Positions 47,261 to 60,237 are shown, counted from the first letter of the stretch. The stretch is 64,000 nucleotides of DNA from Clarkia xantiana subsp. parviflora (GCA_036873135.1 JAPTYO010000003.1:30260763-30324762), one strand, 5' to 3'. Translations and numbers: made by a program. The notes: a model not told the origin generated them from the letters alone.

Positions 47261-49966
47261 TAAGATTTCACTGCATAAGGTTTTGAAAATTTGAATTAAT
47301 TACATACTTCCTCTGGTGTTTACATTTTTAGTGCATAAGGTTTTGCGTTAGTTACATAGTTCCTCTAGTTGTATTTTACGTATTGATTTTTGTTTTATTT
47401 TTTTATTTTAGGTTTAGAAAATTTGTTAACTAAACCTTTCTTGAGTTAGTATATTGTAACTTAATCAGCTAGCAAATTATTATTAAAAAAAAAGTTCAAG
47501 CTTAAAACTCAGCTCCTAATTAGATCATTAAGGGTAAAAATTTCATTATTTTGAAAATTTGAAATTTCAAGATTACTCAATTAATATCCTCGGTGGATGT
47601 AGAAGTAATGGGCCCAATTTCAAGGTGACGGTGAACAAACAACTGAATTATAGTGGGCCCTAATTGGTCTCAAGCCCAATCTAATAATATTCTACCATTT
47701 ATTTTTCCGGTCGAAGCCCTTCCCGGTGTGTTCTTTTCTCTCCTAAAGTCATAAATTGAGTTATATGCAAATAATTTGTATAAAAAGTTTAGAGTGGTAA
47801 ATATAAAATTTTAAAAAACAAAAAGAACAATAATTATAATTTTTAGAGTAAAAAATGCATTAAAAAAAAAAGTTGAGGTGGACAATTACACCCCTCGTCT
47901 CGTAGTACATCATTCTTGCCCAGAGGCATAAAACAAACGTCACTGATAGAATATTTGTATCATATTTAGAATAAAAATGTTGAGCCGCAACAGTGTACCA
48001 TACTACATGGTTGTTTCCGGTGTGGTACGGGTTTTTTTCGTCTAATTTTTTCTTATAATAAGCAATATTTATTGGTAAAATAAATTATTATCTTGATGAC
48101 AATGAAATCTTTTGAAGTTCATTTAGACTTCCTTTTACACAAAATGATCCTCCTTTTTGAAGTGGAGATGCTAATGGTGTTTTTTTCACCTTTGCTTTCT
48201 CTTTTTCCTATTGCCTTGTGAATCAAGATTGGCACCATCTTTTGGTTTTCAACTCCATTATTATATATTCTTACCCAAAAAAAACTCCATTATATATTTA
48301 TTATATGGTAGAAAGCTTCCTCAATTTCTTCAATCAGCTCCCTTCTCTTTCACTTTTGTTCTTTCCTTGCTAAAAAGTATCCTCTTATCTAATATTCCAT
48401 TCAAAATTTCAAATGGTTATTTAAGCAAACTTTTCTTATCCTCCCAACAAAGAAATAAATATATAAATAAAATTGTCAACTATAAACTTAGAGTTTTGAC
48501 TAAAATGTAGTCGATCGTGAATACAGTTGAATTTGGTAGAGAGAAAATAATTGATCGAGAAACTTAATCATATGTTAAATTTGCACATCTACATAATTTA
48601 CCTGCTACAAATTTGATTATATTTATACTCAACTACATTTTAGTCAAACTATAAATTCAAGTTAATTTCACATATTTTTTAACGTGTAATATTAATTTTC
48701 ATCAACTAAACTTCGCAAATATCTGAATTATAAGTTATTATATGTTAAACTAATATACGGGTACAAATCACATCCAAAAACAATGAAACTTCTACTAAAA
48801 GATAGATATAATTTTGTGGAATATATACATGAGTGGCTTGACCCACTTTAATTATCATCATCGGATTCCACTAACAGCAGTGACCCGACAGACATGGAGG
48901 CAACCTTTTCACATAACAAGGTTTCTGGTTTCCCCTAAATTTCCGCATGTTTGCTTCTCATTAAACAAAATGCCAAATTCATTGGATAATAATAACCCTC
49001 TTATTATTAATTGACCAATGAAATTAATTATTATTACTCCAATCATAAGTTTGGTTCAAAGTATTTATTTCAGATATATATTATTACCTTTGAATTGTGT
49101 CCCCTTCCTCGTGATATCACCACATTTTATTTCTACCCATTTCATTTTATTTTACTATATTGATTATTAGTATTATTATTAATTATGAAAAGGACGGTCA
49201 CCACCATGATGATACATCGGGTAAAAGTTATTTCCACGACCTAACTTTATCTGAAATCAAAACGGTAGTTAATAACTAAATTAATACCCATAAACTTGGT
49301 TTAATTTCTTATAATCGTATTTAGTTTTTTTTTTATTTCAGTTCAATACGACGAAAATTATAATAAATTCTTTCATTTTTTCGGAAATTAAAAATTTATA
49401 TAGTTAATTTTATTTTAAACCATTAAAGTAATGATTTGTAATTGGATTATAGTTCATATGTTAATTTTCCCTTTTAGTAATAACAACTAAACTTTTCATA
49501 AATAATAACGACCTGTTTATTGATATATTGAGAGTTTGGCTAAAAAAAAAAATTTGATATATTGAGAGGTTGATGGAAAAATGATTTTAATGTTTATTTA
49601 TATCTTAAAATTCGATAATCAAAATCACTCTAAAACAAATTTACGAATTTTTGTGTGAAAAATTACTTGCAGAAGAAAAGTTGCTAACACAATAATATAT
49701 AACATTAAGATTAGTGATGGATTAATTAACATTAGGCACCTACAATTAATTATACACTCCAACTAATCTATAATGTCCTACTATGAGAAAAAGGACAACC
49801 CTTATGATGGATCAAATGGTACACACACAACATTAACAGCTAAGGACCCACCAAATATCACTTCTCTCTAACTACCATATCTTAGACCACATTTATAAAC
49901 AACCATTAACTATAGTGTTGTACATGGATTTAAGATCAGGTCTAAAATGACCGAATTGCCCTTTGA
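47261..49966. other. Intergenic DNA between the DUF761 and HAT1-type genes, no gene seen
   Basis: AT-rich. No terminal-repeat element, RNA gene or convincing ORF. The region near 49880-49966 is the presumed 3' UTR of the HAT1-type gene. Confidence 0.4.
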
Positions 49967-51505
49967 CTACGATCGCGGCCTGATGGCGCTGAACGAGCCG
50001 TGAGCCATATGACCCGTGGGTTGACCCCAGGGACCCACGGGCATCGGCCTCGGGTGCGACGGGCCCGGCTGGGTGGGGACCGCCACTCGCTCACATGACG
50101 GACACATGGTTAAGGTGGTCGGTGGGGCCATCTGCATGTAGATCTGTGGGGAGAGCTTTAGGGCTCGGAGCTCTTGGACCTCCTTTTGTAGCCGCCGGTT
50201 CTCTTCGGTCAGGTTTTCGCAGCATCGCTTTAGGAACTCGCAGTCCACCTCGGTTTGCTTCAACTTTGTTCTGAAACAAAAAAAAAACGGGTTAGCGCCG
50301 GTTGAAATTACTAAAATACCCTAAAAATAACTATTATTATAAGATATTGTAGTAGTTCAACTATTTATCTCTTAAAAAAATTCGATTTTGAATTTATAAA
50401 TATAAAACAGTGAAATTATTCTAGATGGAAGCGCGTAACAAAGTACTGCCCTCTTAATTCTTATAGATAAATCGGGAAAAAAAAAAAAAACAACTAACTA
50501 ACTAACCTTGCCCTTCTATTCTGGAACCAGACCTCCACCTGTCTTGGTCGGAGTCCGAGCTGCTTGGCTAGAGCCATCTTTTGCTTCTGCCAAAAAAAAA
50601 AGCATTCCGTGAGAAAAAAAAGACAATAATACCCTCGATAAAAAGACTTATTATATCAACAAGTAAAAAATAATTTTAAAAATAAGTTAAACATAAGCTA
50701 CGAATTATGTCACCAATAATAAATTTAATGAAAAAAAAAAAAAAAACTAGAGACTTACTGGATTGAGAGTGTTGTGTTCTTTGAAGCTATCTTCAAGAGT
50801 AGCAGACTGTTCCTTGGACAGACGCAGCTTCTTCCTGGAGTTGTCGCCGTCTTCCTCGTCACTTGCGCCGCCGCGAGAGGAGGTTCTCTCGTTGTCGTGG
50901 TCATCGCCGTTACAGGGTTCCCTCTCGCTTCGCTTCCCGCTGACGGACGACAAGGTGCTATTAGGGGAAGACACGGCTACCTCCTCCTCGCACTCCGCCG
51001 TCGCCGGCGGCCGGTTCACGTCGAATCCCCGGAGGAACGACTTGGTGTCGCCGGAGCTCCGATCTGTAAAAGGAATCCCATAAAAATCATTTTTATGGAA
51101 AATAAAAGTGGATGGTGATGAGGATAAACGAAAGATCAAAAAGGTAAAACTTTAATCGTGGGAAATAATTTGCTTTTTTACTCCGGCATGGGAACAAAAA
51201 AACAAGAACAGTGAGAAATGTTCGGTTTTTGATGCATGTCTGGTTCTAGGTAATTTCCGAGGAACAGAGAACAAAAACCCAGATCTGCGTTTTTCACAAA
51301 AACAGTAAACAAAATCAAAACTTTTCGGCTACGCACCGAAGGGAGCGGCGGCGAAGGTGTCTGTGCATGGCGGCGGTTGGCGGCGGAGGTTCGACGAAGA
51401 TGGGAGCAGAGAGGGCGCGAGGTTGAGTTGCAGAGACTGGTGATGGCGGCGGGTCTGAGAAGAGCTGAGGCTCAAGCTCAGACCGAGATCATCCTTCTCC
51501 ATCAT
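49967..51505 (-). CDS. HAT1: HD-ZIP class II homeobox-leucine zipper protein (HAT1 type)
   Basis: Four minus-strand exons (51337-51505, 50759-51063, 50507-50586, 49967-50270) encode 285 residues. The N-terminus carries an LxLxL repressor (EAR) motif, [11 protein letters not shown], and the class II word [16 protein letters not shown]. The homeodomain spans about 131-187 ([15 protein letters not shown] ... [15 protein letters not shown], helix 3 intact). The leucine zipper follows with heptad Leu198, 205, 212 and 219. CPSCE is at 241-245, a redox-sensitive class II hallmark. The protein ends AIRPRS, like Arabidopsis HAT1. Intron positions inside the homeodomain match the class. HD-ZIP II proteins bind CAAT(C/G)ATTG, repress targets in shade, auxin and brassinosteroid responses, and usually repress their own genes. 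Confidence 0.96.
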
Positions 51506-51640
51506 TATAGTAGCTGCTGGTGTTTTTAGAAAAACAGAGACAAGAGGACGAGGAGGTTTTTTTTTCTAGAGAGAGAAAGTATGGTGTAGGTGTGGAGTAG
51601 AGAAGAACTTGCTAGAGGGGAGAGAAGGGGAGGAGTTGGA

Positions 51641-51650
51641 GTTATATAGA
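51641..51650 (-). promoter_or_regulatory. TATA box of the HAT1-type gene
   Basis: On the minus strand TCTATATAAC lies about 140 bp upstream of the start codon. It is followed by a CT-rich leader including GAGAGAAA/TTTCTCTC tracts (complement 51571-51577). Confidence 0.55.
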
Positions 51651-52059
51651 AAGGAGAAGAGATGGAGGAGGGTAGGGTTGGAAGAAAATGCTGACTTCAA
51701 TCATGACTTGCTGTCAGGAGCTAGTTATGTCAATCATGCATTTGCCTCTTCTATTTATTTATTATTATTTTTTTGCTTATCTCATACTTTTCTTTCATTT
51801 TCCAAAAAAAATCTTTTAGAAATGTCTAGTATTACATATATATATATATATATATAATATTAAGATGACTTAGCAATTCAACATTTTTCCCATTTCTTTG
51901 TTTTAGGAAGGGCTTATATATACTAGGAGAATAGCATAAGTAACTTGTTTCCTCTATGCTTAGATTAATTAACTCACGTTATATTAATTTTTAAATAGGT
52001 AAATTTTTTGTCATGAATATCTTTCAATTTTATTAGTCACTAACTATGAATGAATAGTT

Positions 52060-52860
52060 TTGTAGGGATGTTGTCACCTTGGTCAACATAGTGTTTTAAC
52101 TCCCTACGCAGGATAACGTTGTTGATGTGCATTCTTAGATTGAAACAGTTGTCGGTGTCGTGACCATTAACTTCATGGATTTCACACAACTTTTCCATTT
52201 CTTTTCCCAAATGACCTTTTTGCCAATTGTTTGGCTCTTTCTAGAGATTAGTTTCCTTCATCTCTTTTAAGATCACTGACAGGGGTCCATTCAGAGGAAT
52301 AAGGTTTGCGGCATTTACCTCCTTCGATTTGTGGAAGCCTTCTTGGGTGGGTCGCTTGGGCTGTGTTTGCCACTGTCTTTACTGTTGATTTCCTTGGGGA
52401 TGTTTGGCTTGCCCGGCCTTATTATTATTGTCTTTGTTGCGCTACGCGTTCAGTTTTGCCTTAGCTCTGGATCTGAACCTTCAAGTTCCACGAATTCTTT
52501 TGACGTGCGAGGCCAACTCCTCCAAATTTTCTGCCTGTCGTTTTGACATATTTTTTTTCTCCCAAAGAGAATCCTAAGCGACCTAGGTTTCTTATGAAAG
52601 CTTTGATTATCTCGTCCTCGTACAGGTTCAAACCCTGGTGGTGGCTCGTGGGTTTGGCGGTATGCTCCTGTTGTGCGTTTAAAGACTGCACAGAGGAGGC
52701 TGTGGATACGGCCTCGGGAATGTAGGAAGGGCCTTCATGACTCCTTCTTGGTGGTGCTTGCTTAGATGCTTCCGCAGTAACTTTCCTTTTTGATCCTCTT
52801 AGACAATCTTCTCTTGCCATTTCCGGGTTATCGAGAGGCGGAGGGTTGCTCGTCATTGCT
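52060..52860 (-). pseudogene. Decayed Ty3/gypsy-type gag remnant
   Basis: The minus strand reads an open stretch including EDEIIKAFIRNLGRLGFSLG (52461-52856). After frame breaks it reads KLCEIHEVNGHDTDNCFNLR (about 52130-52200) and LRRELKHYV. The CxxH...GHDTxxC..LR...I..L form is the C-terminal part of the gag of plant Ty3/gypsy elements. Several frameshifts and the absence of pol show an inactive remnant. Its LTR lies to the right, as expected for a minus-strand element. Confidence 0.7.
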
Positions 52861-52911
52861 GTTGGTAGTGTATGACTTGTTATGTTCGTGTTCCCATAGA
52901 CGGCACCAGAA

Positions 52912-53585
52912 TGTTGGATCCCTAACTAGACGGAGAGTTGGGTCCTTGTATAGATGCGGGTATGTGTCTCGGGTTGCTTGGTATGTCGGGTCTTCGCACG
53001 CGTCAGGGAGTGTACGTCTCCGAATACCTGCACGAGGGGTATTATCGCACACCACATAGAGGGGAGGGTGGAGCGCGATGAACCCTCTCTGAAGCTTAAA
53101 TTAGAATTGTAGAGAGAGAAAGCTTAGAGAGAGGTCAGAGCTTCCTCGTTAACTTAATTATGAAATGGGTGAGCGGATTCCCTTAAATAGGAGCTCCTAA
53201 ACCTGAACCTGGTTTTGAACGGTCTAACGTCGGTTTAATGTAAAATACGAACCGAGCATAGACGGGAGTAAAGTTGACATCGGAAAAATCCGAACGTGTA
53301 GTGTGTACGTAAGGGTTGGCGTGTCGTCCGGAGGAACAATCCGGACCACACCTGGATATTGCGATAATCCGGGGTGGTCCGGGTTGTCGGGACAATCCGG
53401 AGGTCCGGATTGCGATCTTCGGATTGCGATGACAATCCGGACGAGGTTTTAGCACGGGACGCGTACGCGCACATCCCGGACCTTTTTAAACTCGCGGGTG
53501 AATAATTCGAAACCGTTGATGAATTTAACGTGTAATCGAAGTCCGAATAATATAAAACAAACCCGAATTAGACGTATACCCATCA
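52912..53585 (-). mobile_element. 5' LTR of the truncated gypsy element
   Basis: On the minus strand the LTR begins TGATGGGTATACGTC (at 53585) and ends CCAACA (at 52912). Three bases later comes the primer-binding-site-like TGGTGCCGTCTATGGG (complement 52893-52908), followed by the gag remnant. A diverged sister LTR is at 62811-63442. No 3' LTR was found at the left, so the element is truncated. Confidence 0.7.
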
Positions 53586-54640
53586 CCATACATAATATTA
53601 GATCATATTCCAAGACTAAAGAAAAATTAGGTCGTCCATATATGTGCTCATTACCTAATGTTAGATTTTTTATCATGAAAACGAAAAAACAAAAATTTGC
53701 GTTGCATGTCTTCAATTCTACACATTTGGTAGCTTTTCTAATGATGATTGCCATATATATAATATGTATATACTGAACTTTTTTCGCCATCTATAGAACA
53801 TTTTTTTTTTCATGCGGGTGGTATTAGATGAAGAAGCCAGTTTCCGTAATATGTTTAATTCATATTTAAATTAATATATATTTGAATTGAGTTTAGCTCA
53901 TCTAGTAAAATATTAGTTACTGATTTTTTTTTTTTTTCAATTTCTGAATCTCAACCAGATTTCAACTCTGACTTTTTAATTAAAGAATAATTATATATAA
54001 TAAACTTTTTATGATGTATATTTAAATAGTTGATGATTTATTTTTCTTCTGCTGCTAACAGTAGCAGCTAGTTGATGAAAGTAGTTATTTACTGAAGATT
54101 TAAAATAATTTAGTTACGTCAAATACTTTATATTGCAATTTGCAACCATGTTTTACATATATCATGTATTTAAATTACATACATATACAAACTGGAAAAA
54201 TAATACAGATCAGAAGATAATAAAATGAAATTTATTTATAAAATAATTATTACACTTAATATTTTGTGAAAGAGCAATAATTTCTTCTAAACCTTTATGT
54301 TTGGTAGGATAAAATTAATGTGAATTACTTTTTATAACCCTTAAATTTAGGACCTTGTACTATATTATTACGCATTATTATTATAGCAAAACTTTCTCGG
54401 ACCGGTGGGGAAGAAGATTTGCTTTAATTGATTTTGTTGACTGACCACTGCATGGCCAGGAGTATGAATTTCCAACATCATTAATTACTATCACTCTTTT
54501 ACTTTTACTTTTCTTCCTTCAATTATCATTTTAATAATAAGTGTTTTAATTATAATATATAATCAAACGTAAATACAGTCGAACTTTCATCCGTGAAATT
54601 AATAAAGTGAAACAATCAGATATAAATAGTTATTAAATAT
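53586..54640. other. Intergenic DNA, no gene seen
   Basis: AT-rich sequence right of the truncated gypsy LTR. No terminal-repeat element, RNA gene or convincing ORF. Confidence 0.4.
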
Positions 54641-54644
54641 TAAA

Positions 54645-55440
54645 TTATCTTTTAGTGTCATAATTACGGTTGATTTATGGTGCCATATGTTTTTTTTTAT
54701 GTTTTTTATGACATATGTTTGCATTTAGGTTTTTTGTACATCCGTTATTTTATTCAATTTAGTCATCCAATTTATATATCTAACTTTTGTTTTTTGCAAT
54801 TTAGTCCCTAAAATAACTCAATCGCACCCTAACCCGCAATCGACCAAGCCAGAGTCCGACGTATGGTTGGGTCGGACCCTGGTCGGGGTCGGCCTGGCAC
54901 AAAGACCCCAACCAGGGTCTGACCTAGCCATGGTTCAGACCCGGTCAATTGGACCCTAAGCCGAAATTGACCCAGCTAGGGTCCGACTCATGGCTGGGCC
55001 GGACCCTAGCTGGGTCTGACCCTGGGCGGGGTTGGCCAGGTCCGGCAACCTCGACCAGTGTCCGACCCAGCCATGGGTTGGACTGTAGCTGGGTCAATTT
55101 TGGCTAGGGTCCAATTGGGGTCAATTGGACCCTAGCCAAAATTGACCCAGCTACGGTCTGACCCATGGCTGGGTCGAACTCTGACTTGGTCGATTGCGGG
55201 TTAGGGTGTCATTGAGTTTGTTTAGGAACTAAATTTCTTAAATCAAAAGTTAGATATATAAATTGGAGGAATAAATTGAATAAAATTAAAGTATTTAATG
55301 GTCAAACTTAACTATTGATGACTAACAGATGCACCAAAAACATACAAAATGCAAACATATGACACCAAAAACCTAAAAAAAAAAAACATATGACACCAAA
55401 AGCCAACATTGATCAAACATATGGCACCAAAAGACCCTTA
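54645..55440. mobile_element. Long-TIR element with palindromic GGGTCCGACCC core
   Basis: The outer arms are imperfect inverted repeats (TTGATTTATGGTGCCATATG on the left; complement of CATATGGCACCAAAAGACCC on the right), continuing through AAACATATGACACC and AATTTAGTCATCCAATTT-like words. The core (54830-55210) is a dense array of GGGTCGGACCC, CATGGCTGGGTC and ACCCTAGCCAAAATTGACCC words in both orientations. No clear target duplication. Confidence 0.6.
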
Positions 55441-55521
55441 AATATATTTCAATCTATTTAGTTTTTTTTTTTTTTTTTGTAATTACAATATTGTTTCTGC
55501 AATTTTATGTCAGGAGTGTTA

Positions 55522-55867
55522 AAGCATCCACAATACATAACCTCAACTCCTATCCCACTTTTTGCCACATTAGCGTCATCTTATCAACATGTCATTAAAA
55601 GTATAAGTGTCTAAGAGTTGTCTATACACCACTTCAATGATGTCTACCTACTAAAGAAAATAAAATGTAAATAGAAAAAGTAAGAGAGATAACATAAAAA
55701 AAAATGAAAAAGTAATTGTGAAGTAATGATGGGATGTAATAGAGTGAATTCTCCTTGGAATAGTTGGACAAGAAAATAAGGTTTGCTATATTGCAATGAG
55801 ACAAAGGCAAGACAACTTGCCACATATAAGAGTTGTCCTTCAAAAAGTGGTTGCATTGTGGATGGTC
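55522..55867. mobile_element. PIF/Harbinger-like MITE
   Basis: Ends AAGCATCCACAATACA and, in reverse, GACCATCCACAATGCAACC, flanked by TTA on both sides. Related in its ends to the element at 17829. 346 bp, no coding capacity. Confidence 0.6.
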
Positions 55868-57494
55868 TTAGTGTTAAAGCCCTCCCTAAGGTGTCGTTTC
55901 CAGCGAGATTCAAAATCAGCCCGCCCCTAAAAACTCAACTCGTTTTACCAGTCGGTCAGATCAACATTAACTAAACCCTAATAATAAAACTCTTTAAAGT
56001 GAAATATCGTACTTTTTTTTACCTCATTTGAAGAAGTTTTCTCAGGTCTAATAGGTCAAACTTCAAAGGGCTCTCTCTTTCTTTTTTTTGACCAGTGATT
56101 GCATTGCCCCCACGCACCAAAGACCATTTAAAAGGAGTCGATCGCAGAACTATAGGAGCATATATACACACACATGACCAAGTCAATATTTTTATTACTG
56201 ATGATAATAATTAATATACAAACTAAAGTAACGTTGGTTCGACTATATATATTTTTCTTTCTACACTAGATACGTAATGACAAAATAAGACTGTAAATAA
56301 GTAAACCTTAAAGTTTAGGGAATGAGACCAAATTTACATTAAAAAAAAAAAAAAAAAGTTGTTCCATGCCGATCCATACATACGAGATACATATACATAT
56401 TTACTCTATGCGTGTACATGTTGTCGTGAAGCTGATACAAAGACGTGATCATTCACTGATTCACAAACTGACTCGGAATATAATAAAAGTGCATAATCAG
56501 AATGATTCCGATAATGATACAAAAATATAATTATTATGAATCTGATAATAATACTAAAATAGAGTCTTATTCTTATTAAAAGAATAAAATTGAGCTAATT
56601 CAAAACATATAAGGTTAGATTCTATTCTAGATCTATATTATAAATAATGTACTGTTTAAAAATTATGATATTTTCATCTAATAATAATTTAGACCATATT
56701 TTTTTTCAACGGATTTATTGGACCGCGTATATGTTGTGAGCAGCACGCAGAGTTTGAAACATAATAATGAATAAGAAAGCATGTTACAAGAAGTCACATG
56801 TTTCTTGATTTTTCCAATAAAAGAAAATATCATGTGTTTGACACTCGGGGCATTTATTTGGTTAGATAGGTCACAGGGTGTATGATGTTGAATACTTCTT
56901 GTTATTAATTATGTAATTAAAATGGTAATGGTGCAAACTATCTAATTAGAGGAGAGTTGTGTTTAAGTATAAGTTTGGACTAGTTAGTAAAATGATGAAT
57001 TAATTTAAAAAAACAAAATATAGAGGTATGGACGGGATTCAGATCTCCTGCTCCACACTACATTAATTTGTAGTTTTTTCTAAAATCCTATTAGGATTTG
57101 TGAACTTTAGAAGAAAAATATTAAATATAAGGACACGTGTCAAGATCTTAACGGTGAAGCACGGTCTGGGGGCATAAAGAGTGGGGCAGTTGATTTGAAT
57201 CCGTATGGACGAAGGAATAAATTTTGTTCAGCGGACATGAATAGAATCATGGGAAAATAACTAGTGTAACAAAATTTAGATAATAATTGTAAGATTTTGA
57301 AAAGAAAATTTGACAATAACTATAAATTTTAAAGTAAAAATTTACGTATTACAAAGTTGAGGGGGACAATTGCCCAATCGTCCCATGGTGGCTTTGCCCT
57401 GAAGTCGATCAATCGATGTAATTTTTGTAGGAATAGGTTAGAATGTATGAGATTAGATTAAGCACGAAGAATATATAGTTTTGAAGATAAAATA
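55868..57494. other. Intergenic DNA, no gene seen
   Basis: AT-rich, with a poly-A run near 56340. No terminal-repeat element or convincing ORF. Confidence 0.4.
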
Positions 57495-57690
57495 GGTTTG
57501 AGTGAAGTCGACGGTATACATAATTTAAGTTGATTTCTCAGTCGTTAAATTATGATAATTTTTTATTGGATTCTAAGATCATGAGAGGGTAATAAAAAAA
57601 AATTAATATTTTTTGTACAAATCTCGATTAGTTTGATCTACGGTTGAGAAATTGATTTGAATTACAATCGGCTTTATTTTAGCCAAGTCT
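57495..57690. mobile_element. Short foldback MITE related to 8347
   Basis: TTTAAGTTGATTTCTCAGTCG on the left pairs with CGGTTGAGAAATTGATTTGAA on the right, and the right end GCTTTATTTTAGCC matches the GGCTAAAAT end of the element at 8347. Boundaries approximate. Confidence 0.4.
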
Positions 57691-58805
57691 AAACTAAAAA
57701 GAGTTTCCGTAATTTAATTTAAAAAATTTGTATATCATACTATTTTAAATTTTGTATTTTGAGTTAATTTAGAAGTATTTTAACTACTTAGAAGTTAGAA
57801 TGTGAAAAAATGTTAAAAATGAAAAACTAGTCACTATTAAATTTGATTCTTCATGTGAAAAGGCATCATAGTACTTGGAAGAAGGGTATCTTATTCGTTG
57901 CACTTCAAGGTGCACGAAATTCATCAACGAAATAATTGCTTGGCCATCCATGATTGAAAATTTGCAATCTACGGTCGTCGTCTAGTTCTAGTCTAGTCTT
58001 TTCCGATACTATAAATAAATAATAATACATTTCAACAATAATAAGAATATTATTGGGTAAATTGATCCGTACTATAGAAGCATTTACAAAATTAGACTCA
58101 TAGTGTATTATATAATTATAATATAATAATTACTACTTTTTTCTTATATATAGGATTTGTTTTAATCTAAACTTATTTAGGTTGACATATAAAAAAAGGG
58201 AAATTATTAATATTATTTTCTAAGAAAAAATGTATATTTTTATTTTCAGCTGCAGGAGTTAGTTAAGTGAATTTTATATGCTAACCGTATTTGAAACAAA
58301 AAAACACTATCACAATTGTAATAATGAAAAGCAAATAAAATATTATTTTAATAAAATATAGTTGAATTTGCATATGTTAGATTAGACTCATCGAGATCTC
58401 TATAAAGTTAATATCTGATTAAACTTATCTCTCTTGAATTCTGATATTTTTTTTTCTCTAATGATCTAAAAACTATAAATTTGATTGTATTTACGGCTAC
58501 ATTTTAGACAAACTCGTAAAGAATGACTTGACAAGTTCTATTTTTAGACCATCAATTGTTTTCTGCATACCACAAATTGTAAAGTTTACAAGTAATAAAA
58601 TTAGTTAAAAATGGAAAATAAATTTCCAAATAAATTTTACGCAAAAAAATATAAGATATATATTTTAAAAACATAAATATTTTTTGTATATATAAAAAAA
58701 AATCTTATTTTAAGAAAAATATAATTTCACTATATTGTTGCGGGTTTTTTTTTAACTTTTATGCATACAATTATTGTACATTTTTTTATATTAATTAATT
58801 TATGC
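57691..58805. other. Intergenic DNA, no gene seen
   Basis: AT-rich, without recognised repeats or coding sequence. Confidence 0.4.
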
Positions 58806-58814
58806 TTTTTTCTA

Positions 58815-59566
58815 GGGTTAAAAACCTATGAAAGGTCTGAACTTTCACCCATGTTAAGGGGAGAGGTTTGAAATTTAAAAAGTTAATAACGGAGGTCTGA
58901 AATTTCAATTTTGTTGATAACAGCGGTCTCCGTTAGTTTTTTCCGTTAAAACTAACGGAAGTTGGTCACATGCTTGGCATGTGACCGGAAATAAAATAAA
59001 TTTCCAAAAATACTCTTATATCAAGTGTGCCCCTCACATGCTTGAAGTGAAAAGACCAAAATGCCCTTGAAGCCACCACAGCTCCACCAACCGTACTCCG
59101 GCGACCACCAACCGTACTCCGGCGACCACCACCGTACTCCGGCGACCACCACCAAGGCTCCGATTGGGCCCAAATCGGAGCCACCGGCCCCGATTGGGCT
59201 CCGATCGGAGTTTTTTGGCTGAGGTGGTGGCCGGAGTCGGGTCGCCGGAGCCGAGGTGGTGGTCGTCGGAGTCAGGTGGTGGTGACCGGAGTCGAGTGGC
59301 GGTGGCCGGAGTTGGGTAGTTTTAATTTGACTTTAGGAGTAAAATTGTCATTTCACATTTCCTTAAATAAGATATTAAATAAAATAAAATATTAAAGGGG
59401 CAAAAATGTCATTTCACACAATTCTGTTAAATTTAACCATAAAAATGGAAGGAAAACCTCAAATCAACAAAATTGAAATTTCAGACCTCCGTTATTAACT
59501 TTTTAAATTTCAGACCTCTCCCGTTAACATGGGTGATAGTTCAGACCTTTCATAGGTTCTTAACCC
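58815..59566. mobile_element. MULE-like long-TIR MITE with GC-rich core
   Basis: Ends GGGTTAAAAACCTATGAAAG and, in reverse, GGGTTAAGAACCTATGAAAG. TIRs run over 120 bp and are flanked by the exact 9-bp duplication TTTTTTCTA (58806-58814 and 59567-59575). The core (59080-59330) is GC-rich and built of CCGTACTCCGGCGACCACC repeated three times and GGTGGTGGCCGGAGTC words, unlike the AT-rich cores of the other copies. The core may be acquired sequence. Confidence 0.9.
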
Positions 59567-59575
59567 TTTTTTCTA

Positions 59576-60237
59576 TGTTAAAAAAAAAAAAAAAAGACAA
59601 CTTAAAAGTTAAAAGCAAGGTTAAAATAATTATAAATTATAAAGTAATTGATAGTGTACATTTAATTAAAACAAAATATACGTCTTAATAATAATTGATA
59701 GGATAAAGTTTGACAACCATCAAATCGAAAGGGTGAATGGCGTTTATCTTTATAGTTTTATACCAAAAAAAAAAAAAAAAAAAAAAAAGTGAATGACGAT
59801 GATTGGAAGCAGACAGATAACCTTTAATCAGCATCGCGTGGAGCCCACTCGCCTTATTATTGCTAGCCTACCGACCTCGAAAAATCTATTTCCCATGCGT
59901 TTCCAACCTCCTAATCTTATATGTTATGTTAGGAAATAAATAGGACTTTTAATGGTAGTGCTTGGTTTTTAATTTTATGTTATAAATTTATTATTATAGA
60001 GAGTTTCTAGTTGCTAGTGTTATTTACCGTTGGTTTCTACTAGTAATAATTAAATAGTAATTTGTTTTTTTTAATGAGAATGTCTTGTTCCAAAATGAGA
60101 GTTCATAATTCCAATTTTTGTTACTGGACGCAACTAAACTTCACCATGCATGAGTAGGGTTACAGATATTACTGTTTTGTCATTATCGAGTGGAGAGAGA
60201 AATGACACAGTGTCTACTAGTAGGAATTTACATGTTA
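59576..60237. other. Intergenic DNA, no gene seen
   Basis: AT-rich, with poly-A runs near 59580 and 59765. Nothing recognisable. Confidence 0.4.

Noticed and set aside
50763..51118. Two plus-strand ORFs of 106 and 114 codons
   Set aside because: Antisense to exon 2 of the HAT1-type gene; shadows of its serine/acidic codons.
58966..59184. Minus-strand ORF with repeated GGRRSTVGG
   Set aside because: Translation of the minisatellite in the GC-rich core of the MULE-like element; no start context or homology.
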